Positions 23,409 through 31,411 of a stretch of 34,501 nucleotides of DNA are shown here, in pieces (position 1 is the stretch's first letter; the number at the start of each line of letters is the position of its first letter). This stretch comes from an uncultured Collinsella sp. (lineage in GTDB: Bacteria; Actinomycetota; Coriobacteriia; Coriobacteriales; Coriobacteriaceae), in assembly GCA_958443615.1 (NCBI GenBank), contig CAUCLI010000015.1, positions 1 to 34,501 on the forward strand. Reading direction: 5' to 3'. The translations under genes and the position numbers were made by a program. The notes beneath the pieces were generated by a model, which worked only from the letters and a program-made list of their open reading frames with translations, did not search any database and had not been told where the DNA came from.

Positions 23409-24905
23409 ATGGCCCCCTCTTCTGAACCCGCCCCTTCCGCCGCCTGCGAGAGCACCGCCGACGCCAACACGGGCGCAACCAACGCCGAAGGCGCCGTCGC
23501 GCGCGCGGGCACCGCGAGCGACGCCGAAGGCACCTCCGCCAATACGGGCGCCGCCGTCGCCGCCGACACGACCCCGGTGAAGCGCTACTCGCTCACCACC
23601 GCCATCTGCCTGATCGTGGGCATCTGCATCGGGTCGGGCATCTTCTTCAAGTCCGACAACATCCTCATCGCCACCGGCGGCAACGTCGCGCTCGGCGTCG
23701 CCATGATGCTGCTCGCCGCCACGACCATCATCTTCGGCGGCCTCACCCTGGCCCGCTTCGCCGCGCGCACCACCGGCCACGGAGGCCTGATCGCCTATGC
23801 GGAGGAATTCCTGGGCCCGCGCCGCGCCGCGCTCATCGGCTGGAACTTCACCTTCCTGTACATGCCCGTCGTCTGCTCGGTGCTCAGCTGGGTCGTGGGC
23901 GTATACGCGTGCATGACCTTCAACCTGCCCGGGACGTTTGCCTGGCAGATGGGCGTCGGCCTGGCATTCCTGCTGGCTTGCACCGCGTGGAACATCCTGT
24001 GGCCCACCTTGAGCGGCTACTTCCAAAATCTCACCACGCTGGCCAAGGCCCTGCCTCTGGTGCTCGTTGGCGTCATCGGCCTTATGGTGAACGACCCGGT
24101 CGCCCAGCTGAGCTCCGACATCGCCGCCGCCCCCGCAGCCGGCACCGCCTGGATCGCCGCCGCTGCGCCCATCGCCTTCGCCTTCGACGGCTGGAGCTCC
24201 GCGGTGAGCATCGCCCCCGAGCTCAAGGACGCGCAACGCAACCTGCCCCGCGCCCTCGTCGCCGCGCCCATCATCATCCTCGCGCTTTACCTGGGATACT
24301 TCGTGGGTATCTCGTGCTTCCTCGGCCCGCAGACCGTCATCGAGGCGGGCGACGCCAGCCTCTCGCTCATGTTCGTCAAGCTCTTCGGCGAGCAGGCGGG
24401 TGCGCTGCCCAACGTCATCGCCTTCATCGCCGTGCTCGGAGGCGCCAACGGCATGGTGCTCGCCACCCTGCGCATGCCCCAATCCCTGGCGCTTCACCAC
24501 ATGATGCCGTTCGAGCACACCGTGAGCCGCATGAACGCGACCCTGCGCTTCCCGGTGGTGAGCGCCGTGATCGCGCTCATCACCACGTTGTTCTGGGTGG
24601 GGGTGCACACGGTGGTGAGCACCCTGGGGTTGCTTCCCAACGGCGACATCTCCGAGGTCGTGGTGGCGATGACCATGCTGATCCTACCGCTGTACTATAT
24701 CGAGGCCCTGCGCGGGGCGCTGCGCGAGGATGCCCCCGCGCTCACGCGCGCCCGCCGTGCCGCAGCGTCGGCAATCGCGCTCGCCAGCTCGCTCGCCATC
24801 GGCCTGTCGAGCATCTCCGACCCCACGCGTTGGCCGTTCGTCGCAGCCTTCACGGCGCTGCTCCTCGTGATGACTTTCGCGCTCACACCCAAGCGGGGCG
24901 CATAG
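23409..24905 (+). CDS. APC-family amino acid permease
   Basis: The product is 498 residues. After an unusual 50-residue Ala/Thr/Gly-rich hydrophilic start, about twelve membrane segments follow. YSLTTAICLIVGICIGSGIFFKSDNIL is the signature of the APC/LAT transporter family (GxGIF), and AFAFDGWSSAVSIAPELKDAQRNLPRAL is the conserved loop of segments 6 and 7. It is probably an amino acid:proton symporter or exchanger; the substrate is not readable. It follows ModD by only six bases and shares its transcript, so both may serve one metabolite. GGAAACC gives a weak ribosome-binding site. The low-complexity N-terminus could be mis-started; an internal start near the first membrane segment cannot be excluded. 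Confidence 0.88.
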   Translation: MAPSSEPAPSAACESTADANTGATNAEGAVARAGTASDAEGTSANTGAAVAADTTPVKRYSLTTAICLIVGICIGSGIFFKSDNILIATGGNVALGVAMMLLAATTIIFGGLTLARFAARTTGHGGLIAYAEEFLGPRRAALIGWNFTFLYMPVVCSVLSWVVGVYACMTFNLPGTFAWQMGVGLAFLLACTAWNILWPTLSGYFQNLTTLAKALPLVLVGVIGLMVNDPVAQLSSDIAAAPAAGTAWIAAAAPIAFAFDGWSSAVSIAPELKDAQRNLPRALVAAPIIILALYLGYFVGISCFLGPQTVIEAGDASLSLMFVKLFGEQAGALPNVIAFIAVLGGANGMVLATLRMPQSLALHHMMPFEHTVSRMNATLRFPVVSAVIALITTLFWVGVHTVVSTLGLLPNGDISEVVVAMTMLILPLYYIEALRGALREDAPALTRARRAAASAIALASSLAIGLSSISDPTRWPFVAAFTALLLVMTFALTPKRGA

Positions 24906-24933
24906 GGCGCGCCGGCAATCCGCCCGGCCCGCC

Positions 24934-25500
24934 TTACCGCAGCGCCATCAGAATCGCGCGACTGAACTCGCCCAAAACCGCCAGGTCGATCCATTCGCCC
25001 GCAAAGACCGCCTCGACCTGGATGAGGGCGGTCTCGCTGCCGAACAGCCCGGGCAACACCGCAACCGGCCCGGGGCACACCACCATGAGCGCGATGACAC
25101 CGATCACGCCGGCGAAGGCCAACAGCGCGCCTTCGCCAAACGCGCCCTCGTCATCTTCAAGTTCGAGCTCCTCTACCTCAGAATCGGAATCCCGAAGCTG
25201 GCTCAGCGTCGTTCGCACCATGCGGGCCATGGCGTAGACGCCCGCCACCACCCAGACGAGCATCGCAACCAGCGATGTCGTCGTCATCAAAAAGCACAGC
25301 CCCGTCAACAGCGCGAAAGCCGGAGTGGCACCGGTATCCAGGGCAAACATGCCGAACACCGCGTCGAAGATCCAATACACCGGCAGGTGGACCACCGCAA
25401 TGGCGACCATTGCCCGAAGCATCCATGTCAATCCCCCCGTCAACCACATCGGCAATCCGCGCCACCACCCAAGAATCGCCCCGCGCGCCCCCATTGTCAC
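24934..25500 (-). CDS. Predicted membrane protein, unknown function
   Basis: The protein has 188 residues and about four hydrophobic segments: RAMVAIAVVHLPVYWIFDAVF, PAFALLTGLCFLMTTTSLVAML continuing into WVVAGVYAMA, and ALLAFAGVIGVIALMVVCPGPVAVLPGLF. Between the second and third groups is an acidic loop (SDSEVEELELEDDEG). I do not recognise the family. The start is GTG 25500 or ATG 25494; AAGGGA fits the GTG. It lies nine bases after the preceding gene in the same operon, so the three genes 26561-24934 probably work together. Confidence 0.6.
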   Translation of the reverse strand: MTMGARGAILGWWRGLPMWLTGGLTWMLRAMVAIAVVHLPVYWIFDAVFGMFALDTGATPAFALLTGLCFLMTTTSLVAMLVWVVAGVYAMARMVRTTLSQLRDSDSEVEELELEDDEGAFGEGALLAFAGVIGVIALMVVCPGPVAVLPGLFGSETALIQVEAVFAGEWIDLAVLGEFSRAILMALR

Positions 25501-25509
25501 ACCGTCCCT

Positions 25510-25941
25510 TCAAGCCCAGCCGCGCCCCGGGCCAAAATCGCCCCGGATGACGGCATCGACCTCCCCGCCATGCTCAAGCAAAAACGCGCGGGCCGCACTG
25601 AAGAAACGATCGAGCGCGTCGCTCGTAAGATCGCAGGTAAGCGTTGTCGAATAGAGGACCTCGCCGTCACGCGCATCCACAGCCACCGGACGCCAGGCAT
25701 CGTCGCCCATCCCCAAATGCGCAATTGCAAGCATCGCGCGCTTGCGGCGTTCCTCACCCTCGATGCGCTTGGCCAAATGAACGCGCACCCACATGCGGCG
25801 CCCCTCCTCGCTCGTCACGCTCACGTCGTAATCCCATTCGCCTACCGACAACGTTCCCGCGGCACTGTTCTTTCCCGTAACCCAAAGTTCGGCGACCTCG
25901 CTCCGGGCAAACGCGGGCACCGTTTCGTCTTTGATAATCAT
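25510..25941 (-). CDS. Small soluble protein, unknown function
   Basis: The product is 143 residues, with alternating strand-like and helix-like stretches (LWVTGKNSAAGTLSVGEWDYDVSV, RRMWVRVHLAKRIEG, EVLYSTTLTCDLTS, then a final helix RFFSAARAFLLEHGG). The start ATG 25941 has AAAGGAG upstream. No membrane segment, no known motif. It is the middle gene of a three-gene minus-strand operon; its overall layout resembles that of the preceding 187-residue protein. Confidence 0.6.
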   Translation of the reverse strand: MIIKDETVPAFARSEVAELWVTGKNSAAGTLSVGEWDYDVSVTSEEGRRMWVRVHLAKRIEGEERRKRAMLAIAHLGMGDDAWRPVAVDARDGEVLYSTTLTCDLTSDALDRFFSAARAFLLEHGGEVDAVIRGDFGPGRGWA

Positions 25942-25997
25942 CGAAGCTCTCCTTTCCGATTTCCGATTTGGCCTCTCGCCTTCATCGGCCTTCACCG

Positions 25998-26561
25998 CTA
26001 GTCCGCATCGGCGCCATTGGCGCGCTCAAGCATGCGGCGCAACGCCCACATGCGCTCATCTTCATCCGGATCGAAGATGGACAAATCGTCCTCTCCAGCC
26101 TCCAGGCGTTTGAGAACGCCACGGATACGGCCCGCCGTACGGGCAGCCATCTTCACCAGCTCCTCAATCCCCCAGGACTCATACAGAGCCTCGACGCAGT
26201 AATGGACGCGCTCGCCCGCATACCATGCATGATCAAGACCGGGGACTTCCCCCTGTGGGGCAGTCACAAGACGGCAATGCTTGTAGAGAAACGCCATGCA
26301 GAAATTGGCATATCCCCAAAACAGGTCGATGCCTTCGGCGGGCAGGTCGACCCCGGTGTCGGCGCTCACCCTCACGATGCCGTGGGAGGCGTCCAACTCC
26401 ACACGCAAGGGCATGCCCTCCTGTCGGGTCATGAACACGTTTTCGTCACCCGTCGCCCGAAACGCGATCTCCGCCAAGCCCAGTTCATCGACGAACGCTT
26501 CACGCGCGCGGGCCGCCACCTGTGGCTCGAGTTCCCGCATCCGTTCAAATTCCGTCACCAT
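25998..26561 (-). CDS. Soluble protein, unknown function, first of operon
   Basis: The protein has 187 residues. It is acidic overall with mixed alpha/beta segments (IAFRATGDENVFMTRQEGMPLRVEL, GIVRVSADTGVDLP) and a helical C-terminal part ending ERMWALRRMLERANGADAD. No catalytic motif or membrane segment is seen. ATG 26561 follows AGGAAGGG. It faces the 26790 gene across an intergenic region with a large hairpin. The three-gene operon it heads has no recognised relative in my memory. Confidence 0.6.
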   Translation of the reverse strand: MVTEFERMRELEPQVAARAREAFVDELGLAEIAFRATGDENVFMTRQEGMPLRVELDASHGIVRVSADTGVDLPAEGIDLFWGYANFCMAFLYKHCRLVTAPQGEVPGLDHAWYAGERVHYCVEALYESWGIEELVKMAARTAGRIRGVLKRLEAGEDDLSIFDPDEDERMWALRRMLERANGADAD

Positions 26562-26658
26562 TCCCGTTCCCTTCCTCGTGGACAATGAGATTCGAGGCGC
26601 CTCACCGCCTCGGTCGGTCTCATCTTGCCGCCACCGCGCATGCGCTCCCAGGGCCGGC

Positions 26659-26703
26659 ATCGGGCGCGGAGGGGGCGATCGGCCCTCCCCTCCGCGCCCC
26701 GAT
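26659..26703. other. GC-rich hairpin in divergent intergenic region
   Basis: GGGCGCGGAGGGG (26662-26674) pairs with CCCCTCCGCGCCC (26687-26699) over 13 bases with a 12-base loop, extended by ATC/GAT pairs with one bulge. It lies upstream of both divergent operons, where a terminator would make little sense, so it may be a leader structure or a relic. A TACAAT (26744-26749) that might be a -10 follows. Confidence 0.55.
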
Positions 26704-26789
26704 CGCGCCCGACATACCCTGCGGCCTGCGGAGATTCCTGAACTACAATGAGGCCACATATGCCCACTGCGCACGAAGGCGGGTACCTC

Positions 26790-27953
26790 ATGACCCTGAA
26801 CGCATCATCGAATTGCATCTATTCCGATTGGATCTTGCCCCTGCTGCGCGAGCTCGGTAAAAGCTCCACCTGCGACCGCTCGTTCACCACGTGGGAATCC
26901 CTGGAGGACCTTCTCGAGCTCAACGAAGACGCACGCAAACGGGCCCTCAAGCAAAAGGGCGGAAGAGGCTTCCCAATCGCATATAACGTCTTCAACCACG
27001 TGCTGAGTGCCCTCGTCGAAATGGGCTGCGAGTTCCACGGCCCGCGGCCCGCAGTGCAGCTGTGCGCCAAGCACCTCGCCGCCCGCGGGGTCCACATCGC
27101 GCAGATCGAGCACCCCGGCACCGAACTGGGAGAGCTCTGGCAGCGCGCCGATCGCATCGAACGTCGGCGCGTGTTTCGCAAAGCGGATAAACTGCAGGCC
27201 GCAAACCTCGCCGACCTGCTGCCCGATGAGGCGACCTTCATCCGGGCATGCACCGCAATCGCAAGGCACTGCCTCGTCGAGGCGAGCCCAACCGTGACGG
27301 GCGCGCAGCAGCCAGGCGTCCCGCTGAACACCAACCCGTGCAAGCGAGCGGATCCGAGCGGGGACCTTCGGAATGAACGGTCTGTTGGGCAGTGGGGATG
27401 TCCCCCGCAGAGGACCGATCCCATCGCCGGTCCCCCGCCCTTGGCGATGCTGCTCCCCCTCCTGCGGGGAACGCGCGCTGCAGGACTCGAATATCCGCTG
27501 TTCGACGACGGCCTTGGCCCCATCGACTACGGCATCCCCTCCAACGAAGCCGAGCTCATAGCCCGCTTGACGCCTCCCGCCCTTGCCGAGCGGCTTGCAG
27601 AAGCGGGCCTGCAACCCGCCGACCTCTGCCAACTGGAATCCTTCTCGCGGGGCCGCGAGGTCGCGGCCCGCTGGCTCGCGGCGGATGGCCCGCATCGCTT
27701 CGCGATACTCGTGGGTCGGGCGCGTCTCGCCCTCACCCCGCTTTGCGACCGGGCGCTCTTGCTCCGCCGCATGAAGCATCTCGACTCGACGCTCGCCGAT
27801 ACCCCCGGCAACACCGGGCTCGCAGCGGGTACGATTCCCCTGATCATCCGCCACGCCCAAGGCGATGTCGCGTATATGCTCGCCGCCCTCTTCACGGCGC
27901 TCGCATTGGGCGGGCCGAACCTCGACCTGCTCGACAAGATCATCCGCCCGTAA
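26790..27953 (+). CDS. Protein of unknown function
   Basis: The product is about 387 residues. The N-terminal half is helix-rich (DWILPLLRELGKS..., FNHVLSALVEMGCEF, AVQLCAKHLAARGVHIAQIEHPG), and a Pro/Gly-rich spacer at about 170-215 separates it from a C-terminal half (DDGLGPIDYGIPSNEAELIARLTPPALAERLAEAGLQPADLCQLESFSRGREVAARWL) with an ALFTALALGGPNLDL end. No motif I can name. ATG 26790 is chosen for GAAGGCGGG upstream; ATGs at 26748 and 26760 are alternatives. The next gene starts 11 bases after the stop, so they form an operon. Confidence 0.6.
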   Translation: MTLNASSNCIYSDWILPLLRELGKSSTCDRSFTTWESLEDLLELNEDARKRALKQKGGRGFPIAYNVFNHVLSALVEMGCEFHGPRPAVQLCAKHLAARGVHIAQIEHPGTELGELWQRADRIERRRVFRKADKLQAANLADLLPDEATFIRACTAIARHCLVEASPTVTGAQQPGVPLNTNPCKRADPSGDLRNERSVGQWGCPPQRTDPIAGPPPLAMLLPLLRGTRAAGLEYPLFDDGLGPIDYGIPSNEAELIARLTPPALAERLAEAGLQPADLCQLESFSRGREVAARWLAADGPHRFAILVGRARLALTPLCDRALLLRRMKHLDSTLADTPGNTGLAAGTIPLIIRHAQGDVAYMLAALFTALALGGPNLDLLDKIIRP

Positions 27954-27964
27954 GGAGATGCCAC

Positions 27965-29134
27965 ATGGACACCGCTCAGACCCCATTCGAAACCCTCGGC
28001 CCCGTAGATGTCCGAGAAGCCACCTGCGATGAGCCGAGCTGCCCCGGCCTCGCAGATGCAGAGCTCCCGAGCGGCTCGCAGGAGGAGCGTGATTTCCTGC
28101 ACCGCCTTTTAAACGAGTGCGTGCAAGAGGGGCCACGCGAAGTGGAGGTGAGCTTCGCCTCGGTGTGCGATGCGGTGATTGCCGTTGGGGACCCGGACAG
28201 GGCGAGCGGCCTGTCGCGCCTGGGTGCGGACCGCGCCCGAATCGCCGCATGGGTCGTCGAACACGCAGACGAGACATCGTTCGATAAGAACGACTGGCAT
28301 GCACTGTACCAGCGCTTCAATTCAGATGACTACCGCTCCGGCCTCGCCGTCGCCCAGGCGGGACTCAAGTTCTTCCGCTACGACACCACGTTGCTCGGTG
28401 ACGCCCTTCAGGCATGCAGCGCCCTGGCCTGTTGGGAGGTCGGAGACCGCATTCTTACCGACGCGCTCGACGTCGACATGCGCTTCATCGAGGACTGGTA
28501 CCTGCCCGTTTGGGTGAGCAAGTACTACCGCTCCAAAGCCCAGTCGGCAACCTCGCAAAATCGCCTCAAACTGCTGGAATCCGCCCTCGCCTACGTACGC
28601 GATGCCAAGCTCCACATGCCCTACGAAGACCGCGTGCTCAACCAGGAGGCCGAGATTCTCATCGAGATGAACGATATCGCCGGGGCCCGCAAGGTGCTCG
28701 ATGAGGCGATCTTTGAGGAGCACGTCAATGGGGAGGGACTGTCTTGCCACATCATGGCGCCGCAGTGCTGCCTCACCTACCTCGATTCACTGCTCTCCGA
28801 GACCGACGAATACGACCGCATCATCCAGGTCGCCCAAGTCGGCATCCGCTGCTCCGCAACGACTGACCGCAAGGTGAGGACGGGCTACTTCCTCTTTCGC
28901 ATGGCGCTCGCAAAAGACTGCAAGATCCATGCAGCCGCCGAGAAGGACCCCAAGGCGTACGGAAACCCCGACCTCGTGCGCGATGCGCTGCGCTCCTACG
29001 CGCTTGCCTACAGCATGAAGATCGACCCCTTGTACAAGGAGATCATCGCCGAGCGATTCGCCATCCTCGAGGTCATGAGCGGCATCTCCGACGTCGCCCT
29101 CGATCAGTTCTGCACGAGCGGACATGGGGCGTAA
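27965..29134 (+). CDS. TPR-like helical repeat protein, unknown function
   Basis: The product is 389 residues. After a flexible first 40 residues, it is built of helix pairs of TPR/SEL1-like spacing: YRSGLAVAQAGLKFFRYDTTLLGDALQACSALACWEVGDRIL, then NRLKLLESALAYVRDAKLHMPYEDRVLNQEAEILIEMNDIAGARKVLDEAIF, and a last set around YDRIIQVAQVGIRC and ALRSYALAYSMKIDPLYKEII. Such repeats hold protein partners; no enzyme motif is seen. AAGGAGAT lies just before the ATG. The gene is second in its operon and is closed by a terminator at 29162. The partner is probably the 26790 product. Confidence 0.65.
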   Translation: MDTAQTPFETLGPVDVREATCDEPSCPGLADAELPSGSQEERDFLHRLLNECVQEGPREVEVSFASVCDAVIAVGDPDRASGLSRLGADRARIAAWVVEHADETSFDKNDWHALYQRFNSDDYRSGLAVAQAGLKFFRYDTTLLGDALQACSALACWEVGDRILTDALDVDMRFIEDWYLPVWVSKYYRSKAQSATSQNRLKLLESALAYVRDAKLHMPYEDRVLNQEAEILIEMNDIAGARKVLDEAIFEEHVNGEGLSCHIMAPQCCLTYLDSLLSETDEYDRIIQVAQVGIRCSATTDRKVRTGYFLFRMALAKDCKIHAAAEKDPKAYGNPDLVRDALRSYALAYSMKIDPLYKEIIAERFAILEVMSGISDVALDQFCTSGHGA

Positions 29135-29161
29135 CGGCGCCGCGGCAATAGCATGCGCCCG

Positions 29162-29198
29162 GGGCGGCGTCGGAGTTTCCCGACGCCGCCCTTTCTTT
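29162..29198 (+). terminator. Intrinsic terminator after the TPR-like gene
   Basis: GGGCGGCGTCGG (29162-29173) and CCGACGCCGCCC (29180-29191) form a perfect 12-bp stem with a six-base loop, followed by TTTCTTT. Between here and 29361 I see the palindrome GCCTTAAGGC (29325-29334) and a possible -10, TACAGT (29313-29318). Confidence 0.88.
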
Positions 29199-29361
29199 AC
29201 CGAAGATCCCCCGGAGCACACCGTGTCGGACCCTGCCGACAGCCGCGGAACCGTCCGTCCCTTGCCCCGCCTTCGCCCCACGTTCGCCCTTAATCGCCGA
29301 GGTCATGAGCCATACAGTAAAGATGCCTTAAGGCACAGGCAAACAAAACAAGGAGGTCACC

Positions 29362-29493
29362 ATGATCAAGAGCAGCATCCGCTTCTACGGCGACGAGTGC
29401 GAGGGCGCGGAAATCGATTGCCCGTATTGCTCGGGCACCGCGATCGTCACCGACTCCGGCACCTACTGCCCCGACTGCGCCGATGACGACTAG
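29362..29493 (+). CDS. Small four-cysteine zinc-ribbon protein
   Basis: The frame encodes 43 residues: MIKSSIRFYGDECEGAEIDC, then CPYC and, later, CPDC followed by an acidic tail ADDD. The two CPxC pairs 13 residues apart make a compact zinc ribbon. A perfect AAGGAGG (29349-29355 region) stands before the ATG, and a terminator-like hairpin follows 46 bases after the stop, so this is a complete short gene. It is similar in form to rubredoxin-like or ribosomal zinc ribbons, but function is unknown. It faces the DUF2130 gene across the shared hairpin. Confidence 0.7.
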   Translation: MIKSSIRFYGDECEGAEIDCPYCSGTAIVTDSGTYCPDCADDD

Positions 29494-29538
29494 CATCTGA
29501 CCAGGCCGGCAACGGTCGAGTCGAGTTGAACAAGGCAG

Positions 29539-29571
29539 AGGCCCCCGGCGACACGCGGTCGTCGGGGGCCT
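29539..29571. terminator. Bidirectional terminator-like hairpin
   Basis: AGGCCCCCGGCGAC (29539-29552) and GTCGTCGGGGGCCT (29558-29571) pair over 14 bases with one G-U pair and a five-base loop. TTG follows. It separates the convergent zinc-ribbon and DUF2130 genes and may serve both. Confidence 0.65.
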
Positions 29572-29592
29572 TGCCATGCGGCTCCCTCGCCC

Positions 29593-31236
29593 CTACTCCG
29601 CGGCGGCGTCCCCCGCCCCGAGGCTGCGGGCCTCGCGCTGATCGCGGGCCTCGGCAAACGCGGCCTTCATGGTGGGGTTGTTCCAGGTGAGTTTGCGAAT
29701 GGTGAGGCTCTGCGCCTTGTCGTTGGCCAAACGCAAGTTGTTCTCACTCGAGAGCAGGTTTTCCTTCACCTTCTGCAGGTGGTCGATGGTCTTGTCGATC
29801 TCGGATATGGCAGACTGGAACTTGCGGCTCGCCAAATCGTAGTTGCGGTTGAAGCCGTCCTGGAAATCCAGCAACTTGTCCTCAAACTCCGTGACGTCGA
29901 TGTTCTGCTGGCGCACGAGCTCGAGCTCCTGCTTGTAGGCGAGCGCGTTCATGGCGGCGTTGCGCAGCAGCGTGATCATGGGGATGAAGAACTGCGGGCG
30001 GATCACGTACATCTTCTCGTAGCGATAGCTCACATCCACGATACCCGTGTTGTACAGCTCGCTCTCCGGCTCGAGCAGGGTGACCAGCACCGCGTACTCG
30101 CAGCCCTTCTTCTTGCGGTCCGAATCGAGCTTCTTGAAGAAGTCCTCGTTCTTGTGCTTGGTGGCCGTGGTGTCGTTCTCGTTCTTCATCTCGAACATGA
30201 TCGAGACGATCTCGTTGCCGGCCTCATCGCACTCGCGGAAGATGAAGTCGCCCTTGGTGCCGTCGGAGGCGTCGTTGTCCTTCTCGAAGTAGGCGCGCGG
30301 GAACGCCGTGGCGCGCAGTTGGTTGAACTGGGTCTCGCAGTGCTGCTCGAGGGTCTCGCCCACCATCTTGGTGGAGAGGCGGGCCTTCATGTCGCGCAGG
30401 CGCTCGATCTCCTCGTCCTTGTAACGAACCAGTTCCTGAGTGCTCTTGCGCACCTGCTCGATCTCGAGCGCATGGGCGGTCTCGATCTGCTGCTTCTCGG
30501 CGGCGCGGACCTCCTGTTCATGGGAGAGCTCGAAGCGGGCGGCGTCCAGGTCGCGGGCGAGCTTGGTGCGCTCCTCCTCAAACGCCGTGCGAGCCTCGGT
30601 CACCGCCCGCGTCACCGCAAGGTCGCGCTGGGTGGCGCCGGCATCCAGCTGAGCCTTGAGCGAGGCGATCTGCGTATCGCGCGCGGCAAGCTGCTCGCGG
30701 AGCTCCTCCTTTTGATCCGCGGCGTCCTGCTGGGCGACCATGCGCTCGCGCTGGGCGGCGGCCTTCACCGCAGACTCGCGCTCCTCAACGGCGGACTCGA
30801 GCTTGGCGGAAAGCTCGGCGATGCGGGCATCCGCCTCGGCGCGGACGCGCATGAGCTCGGCCGTACGCTCGCTCTGCTCCTTTGCGAGCTGGGCGGCCCC
30901 GGCGGACTGGGCCTGTTGCAAGGCCGCGGCGCTGGCGGCACGGGCCTCCTGCAGCTCTGACGCACTGCGGGCCTTGGCCTCCTGCAGCTCGGCAGAGCTG
31001 CGGGCGAGCGCCTCCTGGAGCTGCGCCTTTTGGGCGGCCATCACGCGGTCGAGCTCGGCCTTGGCCTGAGAGCGGGCGAGTTCGAGGGCCTGCTCGTGCT
31101 CGCGGCGCAGTGATGCGGCGCGCTGTTCCACCTCATGGGCGAACTGGTCGTCGCGCACTTGGCGAACGATGCCCTCGTAATCGCTCTCGTCGAGATTGAT
31201 GGCCGTCCCGCACTTGGGGCACGTGATCTGGTTCAT
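29593..31236 (-). CDS. DUF2130 coiled-coil protein with nuclease-like domain
   Basis: The product is about 547 residues. The N-terminus MNQITCPKCGTAINL has one CPKC pair. Residues about 30-290 are a long coiled coil of Ala, Glu, Lys and Gln. The C-terminal domain (about 300-500) matches DUF2130 (PF09903): GDFIFRECDEAGNEIVSIMFEMKNEN, DFFKKLDSDRKKKGCEYAVLVTLLEPESELYNTG, and YEKMYVIRPQFFIPMITLLRNAA. The GDF...FEMKNE pattern resembles the core of PD-(D/E)xK nucleases, and the architecture resembles RmuC, a repair-linked protein, but a nuclease reaction is not shown. AGGAG lies seven bases before the ATG at 31236. Repeats in the coiled coil make the other strand look open for 390 codons, which is a shadow. 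Confidence 0.85.
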   Translation of the reverse strand: MNQITCPKCGTAINLDESDYEGIVRQVRDDQFAHEVEQRAASLRREHEQALELARSQAKAELDRVMAAQKAQLQEALARSSAELQEAKARSASELQEARAASAAALQQAQSAGAAQLAKEQSERTAELMRVRAEADARIAELSAKLESAVEERESAVKAAAQRERMVAQQDAADQKEELREQLAARDTQIASLKAQLDAGATQRDLAVTRAVTEARTAFEEERTKLARDLDAARFELSHEQEVRAAEKQQIETAHALEIEQVRKSTQELVRYKDEEIERLRDMKARLSTKMVGETLEQHCETQFNQLRATAFPRAYFEKDNDASDGTKGDFIFRECDEAGNEIVSIMFEMKNENDTTATKHKNEDFFKKLDSDRKKKGCEYAVLVTLLEPESELYNTGIVDVSYRYEKMYVIRPQFFIPMITLLRNAAMNALAYKQELELVRQQNIDVTEFEDKLLDFQDGFNRNYDLASRKFQSAISEIDKTIDHLQKVKENLLSSENNLRLANDKAQSLTIRKLTWNNPTMKAAFAEARDQREARSLGAGDAAAE

Positions 31237-31317
31237 ATGCGCTCCTCGCTCCACCGCTGCACCCGGGCGCGTCCGAAGTGCGCCACTGCATGTTCCTTAC
31301 CGTCAGACTATACCCGC

Positions 31318-31333
31318 CCGTGCGGACAAAACT
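31318..31333 (+). repeat. 16-base direct repeat, copy 1
   Basis: CCGTGCGGACAAAACT occurs here and, identically, at 32381-32396. This copy sits in a small hairpin (CCCGT...ACGGG, about 31317-31342). The two copies bracket the GNAT and HIRAN genes. Confidence 0.7.
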
Positions 31334-31411
31334 CTGTACGGGCGACTCGAGACCGACCCAACGGGATGCGGCGCCCGCGACGCGCCAGAACGCCGGACGC
31401 GACTTCCGCAG

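Noticed and set aside
22512..24608. 698-codon open frame on the minus strand
   Set aside because: It is antisense to modD and the permease, with low-complexity Gly/His/Asp composition and no motif.
26805..28304. 499-codon open frame on the minus strand
   Set aside because: It is antisense to the 26790 and 27965 genes, lacks a ribosome-binding site and is Arg/Pro-rich without domains.
29779..30960. 393-codon open frame on the plus strand
   Set aside because: It mirrors the coiled coil of the DUF2130 protein. The Leu/Gly/Val-rich product is what a complement of Ala/Glu/Lys repeats yields.
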